A stretch of 33,351 nt of DNA, from positions 1 to 33,351 of the forward strand of contig NZ_ANMO01000157.1 in NCBI RefSeq assembly GCF_000338295.1. The letters run 5' to 3'. The stretch comes from Rhodopirellula europaea 6C. GTDB taxonomy: Bacteria; Planctomycetota; Planctomycetia; Pirellulales; Pirellulaceae. The position numbers were made by a program, and so were the translations under genes. Below, one piece after another: positions 1 to 8,700 of the stretch. Each line of letters opens with the position of its first letter. Positions within the stretch are counted from its first letter, which is position 1. A model generated the notes under the pieces. It did not search any database. It had not been told where the DNA came from and saw only the letters and a program-made list of their open reading frames with translations.

Positions 1-2226
1 AGCTGGGCTCAGAATCCACACATTCTGACTTCACCGCGGGCGGCCAGCCCAGGCGATTCCAATGAGGAGTTGTCCCAGACGATCGAGGCCCCCAGCAGCG
101 TCGGGGCCGAAGATGGTGCTCCGCGAACGGATGGCAATCCATTGACGGGCAATCCCACGGATGGTCAATCAGCGCTGGCGAAGTGCGAAGGCTTCTTGCC
201 GCCTCGTCGGATTGCGATGTTGAGCTCGGACCCAACCAAGGCCGACTGCGTGTCGCTGAAGGATGTCGAGTACCGATTGATCGGAACGCTGGGTAGTGGT
301 GGCACCGGGATCGTCTATCAAGCTCACCAGCGTGCCATTGATCGTGAGGTTGCAATCAAGGTGCTCCGACGTGAGCTCGCGGCCGATGCGTCGTCGCGGG
401 GGCGGTTCTTGGCGGAGGCCCGGGTGATCGGTGCGCTGGATCACCCCAACGTGATCGCGCTGCATGATCTTTGCATCGATGACGAAGGTCAGCTCTTCTA
501 TTCGATGAAGCGTGTCGATGGAGCGAGTTGGGAGCAGCAAATTGATACGCTTTCTTTGGAAAAAAACCTCAATATTTTGCTGCGAGTTGCCGATGCGATT
601 CGTTACGCCCATTCGCGAGGACTCGTCCATCGCGATTTGAAGCCCGAGAACGTGATGCTCGGTCGCTTCGGCGAAGTCTTGGTGGCCGACTGGGGGTTGG
701 CTCTCAGCAAATCTTCTTTGACGCCGTCGTCCGCGGTGGCCAGCACCGATTCGCATCACGCGATTGGTGGCACGCCCGCCTACATGGCACCGGAATTGGC
801 AGCGGGTGATTTGTTCGGCATCACCTACGCCACCGACATCTATCTTCTCGGTGCGATTCTGTTTCGTGTCGTCACGGGTTTCCCACCGCACCACGGCAAG
901 AGTTTGCTTGCTTGCATTCGAGCGGCGGCGAACAACAAAATCGAGCCCATTCCAGAAAACCTCGGCGACACCGAATTGGAATTGATTCAGATTGCTCTCA
1001 AAGCGATGGCAACTGAACCAATGGATCGGTTCACTTCGGTTGAAGCGCTGATCGAAGCGATTGAAGGTCACCGGTCGCACGAAGCGAGTGATCGGTTGGT
1101 GCGTCGGGCAAAGCGTCGTCTAGCTGAACTTGACGAACTGGATGCCGTCGAGGAAACCAAGAAGGAAAAGTCATCGTCCGGGTTGCGGGCTGATCGCTAC
1201 GAGCGTTTCGCGGCCGTCGATGCTCTGCTTCGCGAAGCCATTGAGATTTGGCCGGACAACCGTCGTGCGATTGACACTCTCCGCAGCACTCAGTTGGAAT
1301 TCGCACGCACCGCCACCGCGCAAGGGGACTTGGATTTGGCGTTGGTTCTGTACGAGTCTGCGGGGCAATCCGACAGCGAAGCAGCGGCCCGGGTTCGTAA
1401 GCAACGCGATCGTCGGGAACGGGTTCGTGAGAGTCAGGCGAAATACTCCACGTTGTTCACGCATTCGCCGGATGCCGGTCTGCTGATTCGGTGGTCTGAT
1501 GGCGTGGTGATGGAAGCCAACACGGCCTGCTTGGAATTGCTCGGTTACGAAAAGGAAGAAGTGGTCGGCCAGAAGATGACCTCACTGACCATTTGGGCAT
1601 GCCCGAAAGCCCGAGAAAAGTTCATCGACCAGCTAGCCCGCGAAGGTCAGATCGATAATTTCGAAACCCAGTTCGTCCCGAAGCAAACCAAACTGGAAAA
1701 CCCGATCTGTGATGATCAGCCGGTGAATCGGAACGAAGTCAAAGGTTTGATTGACGTTTTGATTAGTTCGCGGACGGTTCAGTTGGCCGGTGAAGAAATG
1801 CTGTTGTCGACCGTTCGTGACATCTCCGCTCGCAAGACCGCAGAGCACGAATTGGAATATTCCCGCCGGCGATTGCGAGACCTTCAGCGTTTGGCGGGGT
1901 TAGGTAGTTGGTCGTTCACCTTGCAAACGCAAGTGATTCATTGGTCTGAAGAAGCGTTTCGATTGACCGGGCGAGACATGCGTCGCGGGGCGCCGGATTA
2001 CAACGATTTTGTATTGTCGATTCATCCCGACGATCGCGAATCGCTTCAGGGGGCCATTGAACGCAGCGTGACACAAGGGACTTCGTATCAGTTGAAGTTC
2101 CGCTATCGTGATGACCAAGGCAAATATCGAAAGCTGTTTACGCGAGGGAACCCGGTCTTCGACGCAAACGACAACGTGATCGAGATTTATGGCATCTTGC
2201 AACATGTCGCCGCGGGCGGTGGCTGA
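1..2226 (+). CDS. Ser/Thr protein kinase with C-terminal PAS domains (5' end open)
   Basis: Hanks-type protein kinase followed by two PAS/PAC sensor modules. Numbering from the TTG at 70: glycine-rich loop at 73-81 (GTLGSGGTG), lysine K97 in VAIKVL, catalytic HRDLKPEN at 187-194, ADWG at 206-209 where DFG is usual, and GTPAYMAPE ahead of the P+1 region. A helical, repeat-like stretch (about 340-455) leads to PAS1 (about 455-595) and PAS2 (about 603-715). No histidine kinase, GGDEF or other output domain follows, so the PAS units presumably tune the kinase. No transmembrane segment is evident, so it is probably cytoplasmic. The frame has no stop back to base 1, so the real start may lie outside the window; TTG at 70 behind GAGGAG is the other possibility. 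The kinase assignment is firm; substrates and signal are unknown. Confidence 0.9.
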   Translation, partial: SWAQNPHILTSPRAASPGDSNEELSQTIEAPSSVGAEDGAPRTDGNPLTGNPTDGQSALAKCEGFLPPRRIAMLSSDPTKADCVSLKDVEYRLIGTLGSGGTGIVYQAHQRAIDREVAIKVLRRELAADASSRGRFLAEARVIGALDHPNVIALHDLCIDDEGQLFYSMKRVDGASWEQQIDTLSLEKNLNILLRVADAIRYAHSRGLVHRDLKPENVMLGRFGEVLVADWGLALSKSSLTPSSAVASTDSHHAIGGTPAYMAPELAAGDLFGITYATDIYLLGAILFRVVTGFPPHHGKSLLACIRAAANNKIEPIPENLGDTELELIQIALKAMATEPMDRFTSVEALIEAIEGHRSHEASDRLVRRAKRRLAELDELDAVEETKKEKSSSGLRADRYERFAAVDALLREAIEIWPDNRRAIDTLRSTQLEFARTATAQGDLDLALVLYESAGQSDSEAAARVRKQRDRRERVRESQAKYSTLFTHSPDAGLLIRWSDGVVMEANTACLELLGYEKEEVVGQKMTSLTIWACPKAREKFIDQLAREGQIDNFETQFVPKQTKLENPICDDQPVNRNEVKGLIDVLISSRTVQLAGEEMLLSTVRDISARKTAEHELEYSRRRLRDLQRLAGLGSWSFTLQTQVIHWSEEAFRLTGRDMRRGAPDYNDFVLSIHPDDRESLQGAIERSVTQGTSYQLKFRYRDDQGKYRKLFTRGNPVFDANDNVIEIYGILQHVAAGGG

Positions 2227-2397
2227 TTCGTTCAATCCCGCAGTCGGCAAATCTGCTTGATCAAAGAATTGCGATCATGCCCGTTCTGCTGAAGATTCGT
2301 TTCCCGCCGAACCAGAACACATCTTTGTCTTGCTGATTCATCCTGCCCTTTTTCCTACCCCTTCAGTGCCCTGACATCGCCGACCCAATCCACCGTC

Positions 2398-3108
2398 TTG
2401 CGTTACACGCAATCTGATCCCGACGTGCGGTTGATGCTGCGCGTGAAAGAGGACGATGCGGGCGCGTTTGAGGAATTGGTTCGTCGCTACCAAGCAAGAT
2501 TGGTTCGATTGATGCAACACCTGGCACCACGTGGAGGATTGGCTGAGGATTTGGCCCAAGAAACATTTTTGCGTGTCTATCGGGCTCGCCAAAGTTACAC
2601 GCCCGGTGCCAAGTTCTCGACTTGGTTGTTCACAATCGCCGGCAACGTTGCTCGCAACTCGAAACGGACCGCGTCGCGAAGGCATGAGACCAGCGAAGTT
2701 GATTCGCAAGTTGGTGCGGGTGATTCCGACGATGCTTCTTTCTTGGCGGTGACCGCGGTTGATAGCAGCGGTTTGATGCCAACTCGCCAAGTCGAAGGCG
2801 ACGAACGAGCGGCCATCGTTCGTTCGGCGGTGGCGTCGCTCAACGAGCGACAGCGAATGGCGTTGATCCTGTCTCGGTTTGAAAACATGAGCTACGTCGA
2901 AATCGCGGAAACGATGGGCCTGAGCACGAAGGCAGTGAAGTCACTGCTCAGTCGTGCTCGTGTGAGTTTGAAAGAAGCTTTGACGCCGTACATCGAGTCC
3001 GGACAACTCGGCGGAACGTTTGACCCAGCGATGTCGCTGCCATCAATCAACATGGATGACAAGTCGAAGCAGCTCACCGGTGAAGCCTTCGAGGAGGATC
3101 CATCATGA
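2398..3108 (+). CDS. ECF-type RNA polymerase sigma factor
   Basis: Sigma-70 family extracytoplasmic-function sigma factor of 236 residues. Region 2 spans about residues 20-90, with the AFEELVRRYQ helix, DLAQETFLRVY and FSTWLFTIAGNVARN. Region 4 spans about 146-194, with LNERQRMALILSRF, an AETMGLSTKAVKSLLSRAR helix-turn-helix and a basic end. A charged linker joins them. It reads with a TTG start at 2398; the first ATG, at 2434, would cut off a DPDVRL stretch that I recall as common in planctomycete homologues, so the upstream start is preferred. The stop overlaps the next gene's start (ATGA), which points to coupled synthesis with its anti-sigma factor. The target promoters cannot be read from this window. 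Confidence 0.92.
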   Translation: MRYTQSDPDVRLMLRVKEDDAGAFEELVRRYQARLVRLMQHLAPRGGLAEDLAQETFLRVYRARQSYTPGAKFSTWLFTIAGNVARNSKRTASRRHETSEVDSQVGAGDSDDASFLAVTAVDSSGLMPTRQVEGDERAAIVRSAVASLNERQRMALILSRFENMSYVEIAETMGLSTKAVKSLLSRARVSLKEALTPYIESGQLGGTFDPAMSLPSINMDDKSKQLTGEAFEEDPS

Positions 3109-4637
3109 ACGATCCAAAACGTTCGCTCGATCACCAAGCCGAATCCTCCCATTCAAATTCCAACGACACCGGTCAAGATTCGGGTGAGAAAACCCTTTCG
3201 ATGGAAATCCCAACCAAAAACCAAACGCGATCCGATCAAGGCTTTGATCCCAATGACGTGACACTGCGTGAGATACCAGTGGACCGTGAAGACGAGCAAT
3301 TGGTGGCATACCTAGACGGCGAACTCTCGGGGAAAGAACGTGCCGAACTCGAAGATCGGTTGATCAACGAGGAGTCGCTGCGTCTGCGGTTGCAGGGGCT
3401 CCAACGAGGATGGGACATGTTGGACGTGCTTCCAACGCCCGTCGCCGACGAACGCTCTGTTCAAACGACGTTGGAAATGGTGGTTCGCGATCTCACGCGA
3501 GCCTCGATGGGGACGGAACCAGTCGGATCTGTCAATGGAAGCGTCAGTTTGGATGCCCTGCCCCAGCAACGCAGACGAAAATGGATGCGCCGCATCGCCG
3601 TTTTCGGTGTCCTTGCATTGATTGTCTCTTCGTTGGTGACCTGGCGTTGGCAAGCGATGTCGCGTGAGCAACAACTCGCCGACCTTCCAATCGCGATCGA
3701 TCATCAGGCTTACGCTAGCACTGACGATTTGAATCTGATTCGAGAACTTGAGCAGTCGCCGCTTTGGATGACTCTCGCCAGTCGATCGGCGACGGAAGAC
3801 TTGGAGCGTTTGGTCGACCAATACGGTGGGACCGATGAATTGCTCGAGGCCATATCCGGACTCGATGGTGAGCAGCGTGCGACCGCTTACCGTCGCTGGG
3901 ACACGTTCAATAACCTATCGCCGCAAGCACGCGAAATCACTCGAAAACGTGCCAAACGCGTGGCGGAAGCGGAGGACTCGCAAAAATTGTTGGCAACCAT
4001 GCGGGCCTACTCGCGTTGGAAAGAACAGCTCAGTCGTGACACGCTCGCGTCGATCGAAAGCCAGACCGGTGAAGCTCGCCAGCTAGCAATCGAAGAAGGT
4101 GTGCATGAAACGATGAACGTCATCGGGCGGGTGACCGCAAAGGGACTGAGCGATGAAACGATCGAGCGGATCGCTTTCACCATGCGTCAAATTGTCGAGC
4201 AACGTGTCGAAGACGAAGAGCCCGCGGCAATGCGAATGATGGAATGGTTCCGTCGCTACGGTCGCGGCGAGACGGATAAAGCAACTGCCTATCACTTCAT
4301 CGCACATTCGATCATCGGTGATTCGCGTCGACGTCATAGCTCGCGAGACAAACGTCGCGGTCCTGAATCGCCTCCGTTGTCGCTGAGCGAGTTGCACAAA
4401 ATTGAAATCATGTTGCCACAGGATGACTTGGAGTTACTGCGGACTGTTTCGGCTAACGCGTGGTTCCGATCAATGGTGATCCGTGACTGGGCTGAGGAAG
4501 CCTTGCGACGTCGTGGTCGTCCGGATGCCGAATTGAAAACTTTGCAACAGGCCTACCAAGAAGCCTCCGCGGACCAAAAGGAAGTGTTGGACTTGTTGCC
4601 GCCCGGAGAAGTCCGCGACCGCCTGCTTCGTCCCTAG
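3105..4637 (+). CDS. Anti-sigma factor, single-pass membrane protein
   Basis: Protein of 510 residues whose start codon overlaps the sigma factor stop. The N-terminal cytoplasmic part is polar and then carries an anti-sigma-like helical segment around residues 63-110 (DEQLVAYLDGELSGKERAEL). This resembles the short anti-sigma domain paired with planctomycete ECF factors, without the HxxxCxxC zinc motif. A single hydrophobic segment (AVFGVLALIVSSLVTW, about 165-183) follows a basic RRRKWMRR stop-transfer signal. The long, charged C-terminal part would be outside the cytoplasmic membrane and is mostly helical; I do not recognise a domain in it. The role (sequestering the partner sigma until an envelope signal) is inferred from gene pairing and topology. 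Confidence 0.8.
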   Translation: MNDPKRSLDHQAESSHSNSNDTGQDSGEKTLSMEIPTKNQTRSDQGFDPNDVTLREIPVDREDEQLVAYLDGELSGKERAELEDRLINEESLRLRLQGLQRGWDMLDVLPTPVADERSVQTTLEMVVRDLTRASMGTEPVGSVNGSVSLDALPQQRRRKWMRRIAVFGVLALIVSSLVTWRWQAMSREQQLADLPIAIDHQAYASTDDLNLIRELEQSPLWMTLASRSATEDLERLVDQYGGTDELLEAISGLDGEQRATAYRRWDTFNNLSPQAREITRKRAKRVAEAEDSQKLLATMRAYSRWKEQLSRDTLASIESQTGEARQLAIEEGVHETMNVIGRVTAKGLSDETIERIAFTMRQIVEQRVEDEEPAAMRMMEWFRRYGRGETDKATAYHFIAHSIIGDSRRRHSSRDKRRGPESPPLSLSELHKIEIMLPQDDLELLRTVSANAWFRSMVIRDWAEEALRRRGRPDAELKTLQQAYQEASADQKEVLDLLPPGEVRDRLLRP

Positions 4638-4641
4638 CATC

Positions 4642-4657
4642 ACCAATCCGTTGGTGG
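4642..4657 (+). terminator. Small hairpin after the anti-sigma gene
   Basis: CACCAA-TCCG-TTGGTG forms a 6-bp stem with a four-base loop, five bases after the anti-sigma stop codon. There is no T-run behind it, so intrinsic termination is doubtful. The rest of the interval up to 4915 shows nothing recognisable. Confidence 0.25.
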
Positions 4658-4915
4658 ACGCGGAAACGAGTGCCCTGCTTAAAATTCGTGTGCCCTGTCA
4701 CTGCACTCATCGTGCTCAGGGCTCCATGGCCTCGTCCACCACGTCGATTTCAACGATCTCGCGTGAAACTCACGCACGCGATTTTCTTTCCGACTTGATC
4801 TTTTCGGCTCAAGTTTGCTACCCCGAAAGCCGACGCACCAGCGATTGCCGCTGACGCTCCGCAATCGCTTCGCAATTCACGGTTCCGCTCGGAGCCTCGG
4901 AAGGCCGGATAGCAC

Positions 4916-6880
4916 ATGAACGACAACACGATTCGACGACGATTTGGACCCGCAAGCATGTGGCTGTGCGCATGCATGGTCATCCCTTTCGCGATGTCAT
5001 CGAGCATCTGTGTGGCTCAAGAAGCCGCTGAGAAATCGAAGTCCAATTTCTTTCCGTTTCCCATTCAATTCGGAATGAAGTCGGAAGCGGAGATCAAAGG
5101 TAAGGTCGATCCGCCTCAGCAAACATCACCGCCAACCAAGTCGACAGAGGGCTCTGCATCAAAGTCCAACTCGCCGCGACGGATTCCCGTGAAGCGTCAG
5201 CTGACCAAACCCAAGTACGCCGCGTTTGACGATTCGCACGAAGACGACGGCAATCTGACCGTGGCTCAGGTCCAGCACATCGACGCAGGTGGTGTTCGAT
5301 CTTCTCGCGTGAAGCTGCCCGCCGACGGTCGCGTTGTCGTCCCCGGCACCGATGGGTTACCGCACTTTGAAACACCGGGTGAAGTGACCAGCGTCGAAAT
5401 TTTAGATGCGGACGGGAACCCGATCAGCAGCGAACTGCAAGAAGGCGAATACTACTACGGCTCACAACCTGCCCCGGTGCGAGTCGGCCAGCCACTACCC
5501 GGAACATTGTCGGTTCCCGCGCGAACGGCGCAAGCTCCGATGAATCGTTTCGTACCACACTCGGTCGACGGTGAAATGGTCGATGGAGTCGTCGTGGATG
5601 GCGAGTGGATGGATGATCAAGGAAACTATGTTGGCGAAATGGGCGAGACTTACATCGAAGGCGAAAGCATTTTGATGGAAGGCGGCTCTCACGGGCAGGC
5701 GTCCGCCTGCGATGAATGCGGTGGCAACTGCGTGGGTGCCTGTGACGAACGAATTGACGCCCGCATTCGAGTTCTCGCCTATGCCCTGTCGGATCCGCTG
5801 CACGATCTTTGGATCCGTGCGGACTACATGCATCTCTTTGTCGACGGGCAAAATGCACCGTCCTTGGTGACCACCGGTCGCGCCGGAACGGCTCGGGACG
5901 ACGCGGGTGAAATCGGACAAGTTGGAACTCAGACGTTGTATGGCGGAATGCTAAATGACGATGGACGCTCCGCCGGACGTTTTGAAGTCGGTCGCTATCT
6001 CGGCGACACGGGCCTCGCAATTTCCGGATCGATCCTTTTCTCGGAAGACATCTCCAGCCGATTTTTCGCGGACGGTTCGCAGTATTCCATCTTGGCTCGT
6101 CCCTTTGTCGACGTCACACCCGGTGGCACCGACAATGGCGAAGCCGCAGACTTGATTCAATTCAACAACGATTTGCGGGGCAGCATTTCCGTTGACTCAT
6201 CGACCGAGTTTGGCGGGGCCGACGCATTGGTGCGAGCTCTGTTGATCAACCAACGTGGGCGGCAAATGGAATCGTTTGTCGGCTACCGATTCCTGCAACT
6301 CGATGACCGGTTGACCATCCATGATGAACGCCGGGCACTCGTCGACGGCGGAGGCATGCAGGCAGGTTCGTTGTTGGAACAGACCGATGATTTTTCGGTC
6401 GAAAACCGTTTCCATGGTGCGACGATGGGAATTCGTTCAACAACGTCGGGTCCCGTTTGGTCGTTCAACACGGCCGTGCAATTGGGAATCGGCGTGACGC
6501 ACAGCAGCGTGGCGGCATCGGGAGCGTCGGTCAGCACCGAACCACAGGCTGGTGGCGGTGTCATCACCAGCCGATCGAACACAGGGTTGCTGGTTCGATC
6601 CACCAATTCAGGGGTGCGAGAATTCGACGAGTTGTCTGTGGCCCCCGAGATTCAGTTGTCGGTGACTCGGCACTTTTGGAATGACTGGGACGTGACGATC
6701 GGATACCAGTTCTTGTATCTCAGCCGCGTGCTGCGGGCTGCTGAGCAGATTGACCCATTGCTGAACCAAAGTGATCTGACGATCGGTGGATTCGAGGGCA
6801 GTCGCCGACCGAATGCCACCGGAACGTACAACGATTTGTTGGCACACGGGATCACATTTGGAGTCTTCCATGCGTTCTGA
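4916..6880 (+). CDS. BBP7-like outer-membrane beta-barrel protein
   Basis: Protein of 654 residues with an N-terminal signal peptide: basic NTIRRRF, hydrophobic WLCACMVIPFAMSSS, and probable cleavage near CVAQEA. A proline/serine-rich, low-complexity stretch and acidic repeats (residues about 40-250) precede a Cys-rich spot, CDECGGNCVGACDE. From about residue 285 (LWIRADYMHLFVDG) to the final aromatic residue the sequence alternates like beta strands: GRFEVGRYLG, ESFVGYRFLQLDDRL, DWDVTIGYQFLYLSRV and a terminal TFGVFHAF. This pattern fits the planctomycete BBP7 family of predicted outer-membrane barrels. The function of the family is not established. It has its own 278-base upstream gap and may or may not be controlled by the preceding sigma factor. 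Confidence 0.75.
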   Translation: MNDNTIRRRFGPASMWLCACMVIPFAMSSSICVAQEAAEKSKSNFFPFPIQFGMKSEAEIKGKVDPPQQTSPPTKSTEGSASKSNSPRRIPVKRQLTKPKYAAFDDSHEDDGNLTVAQVQHIDAGGVRSSRVKLPADGRVVVPGTDGLPHFETPGEVTSVEILDADGNPISSELQEGEYYYGSQPAPVRVGQPLPGTLSVPARTAQAPMNRFVPHSVDGEMVDGVVVDGEWMDDQGNYVGEMGETYIEGESILMEGGSHGQASACDECGGNCVGACDERIDARIRVLAYALSDPLHDLWIRADYMHLFVDGQNAPSLVTTGRAGTARDDAGEIGQVGTQTLYGGMLNDDGRSAGRFEVGRYLGDTGLAISGSILFSEDISSRFFADGSQYSILARPFVDVTPGGTDNGEAADLIQFNNDLRGSISVDSSTEFGGADALVRALLINQRGRQMESFVGYRFLQLDDRLTIHDERRALVDGGGMQAGSLLEQTDDFSVENRFHGATMGIRSTTSGPVWSFNTAVQLGIGVTHSSVAASGASVSTEPQAGGGVITSRSNTGLLVRSTNSGVREFDELSVAPEIQLSVTRHFWNDWDVTIGYQFLYLSRVLRAAEQIDPLLNQSDLTIGGFEGSRRPNATGTYNDLLAHGITFGVFHAF

Positions 6881-6987
6881 GCGGGCGAAAACGCGGGTGG
6901 AATTCAAGAGAAACTCGGCAAAATCGGTGCGTTCGAACGGCCGAAAAAAATTCCGCAGCGAACCCGCTGGAATCGGCCAGACTCCTC

Positions 6988-7016
6988 TTTAGCAACCAAG
7001 CAACGCGTGCTAAACT
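6988..7016 (+). promoter_or_regulatory. Candidate tRNA-Gln promoter
   Basis: TGCTAAACT gives a possible extended -10 (TAAACT at 7011-7016), 21 bases before the tRNA. The -35 candidate TTTAGC at 6988-6993 has 17-base spacing but matches consensus poorly. Placed mainly because a stable RNA must start close by. Confidence 0.3.
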
Positions 7017-7036
7017 TCCCGCTCAGTCGCACCCAC

Positions 7037-7108
7037 TACCCCGTGGTGTAATTGGCAACACAGCTGGTTTTGGTCCAGCCATTCTAGGTTCGAGTCCTAG
7101 CGGGGTAG
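7037..7108 (+). tRNA. tRNA-Gln (anticodon TTG)
   Basis: A 72-base cloverleaf can be folded by eye. The acceptor arms are TACCCCG and CGGGGTA with discriminator G. The D arm is around GTGGTGTAATTGGCAACAC. The anticodon stem GCTGG/CCAGC encloses loop TTTTGGT with anticodon TTG, reading CAA for glutamine. The T arm is CTAGG-TTCGAGT-CCTAG. CCA is not encoded. The 3' half is overlapped in antisense by the recombinase gene, the usual sign of a tRNA used as an integration target. Confidence 0.96.
7081..7108. other. Putative integration (att) core in the tRNA 3' end
   Basis: The T arm and 3' acceptor strand of tRNA-Gln are shared with the last codons of the adjacent recombinase gene, including its stop. 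Tyrosine recombinases encoded next to a tRNA normally use this part of the tRNA as the crossover site. I could not find a second copy of the T-arm segment further right in the window, so the other boundary of the element is either lost or outside. Confidence 0.45.
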
Positions 7109-8478
7109 CTTAAAGATAAGTCACCAAGAGCCGATGCGAGACAAACCCAGTTATTCAGGGGTTTTTTCGCATCGGCTTTTTTCGTTGGCGTGGTTTGTCT
7201 GCCCTTGTCCTGCACCGTCGGTGGTGGATTCGGTGGTGTTTTTTGTGGTGCCGTTTCGACGTTTGCTTTTGCCCCATCCGGTTGGGCATTCTGGTCGGGC
7301 AGTAAGACTCTCGCCGCCGGGTCTACCTTGCCGCCCTCGATGACAGCTCGATCGAAACTTGCTTGGGTCGCCATCGCGTAGTGGTCGTGAGCGATGGTGG
7401 GTGAGTTCCCCAGCCAGCTCGTCACATCCTTGGCCGGGAAGTGGGCCAGCAATTCGGTTTCCCGTGTCGCCCTTAGATTCTGCATCGGTTTTTGCCAGGG
7501 TACCAAACCGGCGGCGGTGATGATCTTTTTCAACGTGGTCAAGATGTTGGCTTGGTGGTCGTACCGGGTTTGCACGAACACGGCACCCTCGGGAGCCATT
7601 TCGCGGGCTCGCAACAAGTGCGGTCGTAACTCCCGAAAGATCGGGCAACGACGCACCGGCGGGTTTTTGTTGCTCCGCACCATCATCACGTTGTTGGCCA
7701 GGTCGATGTCTTCCCATTTTTGGATCCTCGTTTCGTGCGATCGCATCCCTGCGTACCGGGCAAACGCCAGGATGATCCGCCAATCCTCACACGGGGCTTT
7801 GCGTATGCACGCTTCGATCCAATCGGCAGGCACATTCACAAGACGCGAGGGGTTGCCTGTCGTTGCAGCGAGCTCATCAGCGAACGGGTTCTCCTCGATA
7901 TGCCTGTGTTTGACGGCGGCGCGAAACATCTCCTTCGACCGACCGATACGGCGGGGAACCGTGTTGTGGGCGAGTCCCGTTTTGTACTTCTTTCTTTCGT
8001 TGCCTTTCGTTTGCAACCATTTGCGGAAGTCCTCTGCATCACCCGGGGTGATATCATCGAGACGGCGTTCATTGCCAAACTTCTTGCAAAGTCCTCGGGC
8101 AACAATCTCAAGTTGTTCGATCGTTCCGTTTGCGCCGGGATGTTCTTGAATGTACCGGGCGGTCCATTCTTTCAATGTTGGTACCGACGCTGGCTCGGGT
8201 TCCGGTTCTGCAACTTGCCGGGGTGGGGCGAGTCCTTTTTTGACCAGCTTGGCATACAGCTTGCCGGAGTTTTCGGCCAACTTGGCTAGCCACTGAGCCA
8301 CTTCGTGGTCAGGTTCCGCACCGACAATTTGTCGTCCGACGATGTGATCGATCTTGCTGCCGATCGCTTGGGCGTCTCGCTTTGCGATTCTGCCTGGATA
8401 GATGCTCTGGGGTTTACCATTGGCATCCTTGAATCGGATTTCAATGGTCTTGTTCTGCTTTTGGATGATTGTTGCCAT
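7084..8478 (-). CDS. Tyrosine recombinase / phage-type integrase
   Basis: Site-specific recombinase of 464 residues, taken from the ATG at 8478 (MATIIQKQNK). An N-terminal beta-strand part that looks like an arm-binding domain is followed by a SAM-like core-binding region (PTLKEWTARYIQEH through GLAHNTVPRRIGRSKEMF). The catalytic domain then has FARYAGMRSHE with the first Arg, the second box NLRATRETEL with RxxR in place of HxxR, and AHDHYAM with the His and the nucleophilic Tyr. The Pro/Lys-rich tail ends in SYPARTRT, encoded antisense to the tRNA terminator and T arm. A strong hairpin lies in its 5' leader. It most likely inserted the element whose debris follows to 9749; whether it is still active is unknown. 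Confidence 0.88.
   Translation of the reverse strand: MATIIQKQNKTIEIRFKDANGKPQSIYPGRIAKRDAQAIGSKIDHIVGRQIVGAEPDHEVAQWLAKLAENSGKLYAKLVKKGLAPPRQVAEPEPEPASVPTLKEWTARYIQEHPGANGTIEQLEIVARGLCKKFGNERRLDDITPGDAEDFRKWLQTKGNERKKYKTGLAHNTVPRRIGRSKEMFRAAVKHRHIEENPFADELAATTGNPSRLVNVPADWIEACIRKAPCEDWRIILAFARYAGMRSHETRIQKWEDIDLANNVMMVRSNKNPPVRRCPIFRELRPHLLRAREMAPEGAVFVQTRYDHQANILTTLKKIITAAGLVPWQKPMQNLRATRETELLAHFPAKDVTSWLGNSPTIAHDHYAMATQASFDRAVIEGGKVDPAARVLLPDQNAQPDGAKANVETAPQKTPPNPPPTVQDKGRQTTPTKKADAKKPLNNWVCLASALGDLSLSYPARTRT
7129..7182 (+). terminator. Rho-independent terminator of tRNA-Gln
   Basis: AGCCGATGCGA (7129-7139) pairs perfectly with TCGCATCGGCT (7167-7177), followed by five more T residues. 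The 27-base interior contains a second, smaller stem (AACCC with GGGTT), giving a compact stacked hairpin. It lies 20 bases after the tRNA and inside the C-terminal codons of the antisense recombinase gene. Confidence 0.8.
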
Positions 8479-8510
8479 GACGTCTTTTTGTCGATAGATG
8501 TTCGCGAGGA

Positions 8511-8543
8511 CAGCAGGCTGGAGAGCGAGTCTCCAGCCTGCTG
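8511..8543. repeat. Perfect 14-bp inverted repeat in the recombinase leader
   Basis: CAGCAGGCTGGAGA (8511-8524) and its exact complement (8530-8543) flank the 5-base loop GCGAG. The hairpin sits 32 bases upstream of the recombinase ATG. There is no T-run, so it could be a leader structure that limits expression, or a dispersed repeat. Confidence 0.6.
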
Positions 8544-8700
8544 TGAAGATTTGTGAGGTGAGTTGCGCTGTATCAACTCGTGCCATCAGGTGTTGTGCTG
8601 CATCGCTAGTCTGCCCGTGATGGCTCAGTGTCTGGAGTCAACTTTGCTGTTGTCAGGTACTCCGGTTTCTCAGCGGTGTCATCCTATTGGTGCGTCTTCC

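Noticed and set aside
169-1080. Long minus-strand reading frame of about 300 codons
   Set aside because: It is antisense to the kinase domain, whose motifs are all on the plus strand. Its translation has no recognisable domain.
7394-8149. Plus-strand frame of about 250 codons
   Set aside because: Antisense to the recombinase, whose catalytic residues are intact on the minus strand.
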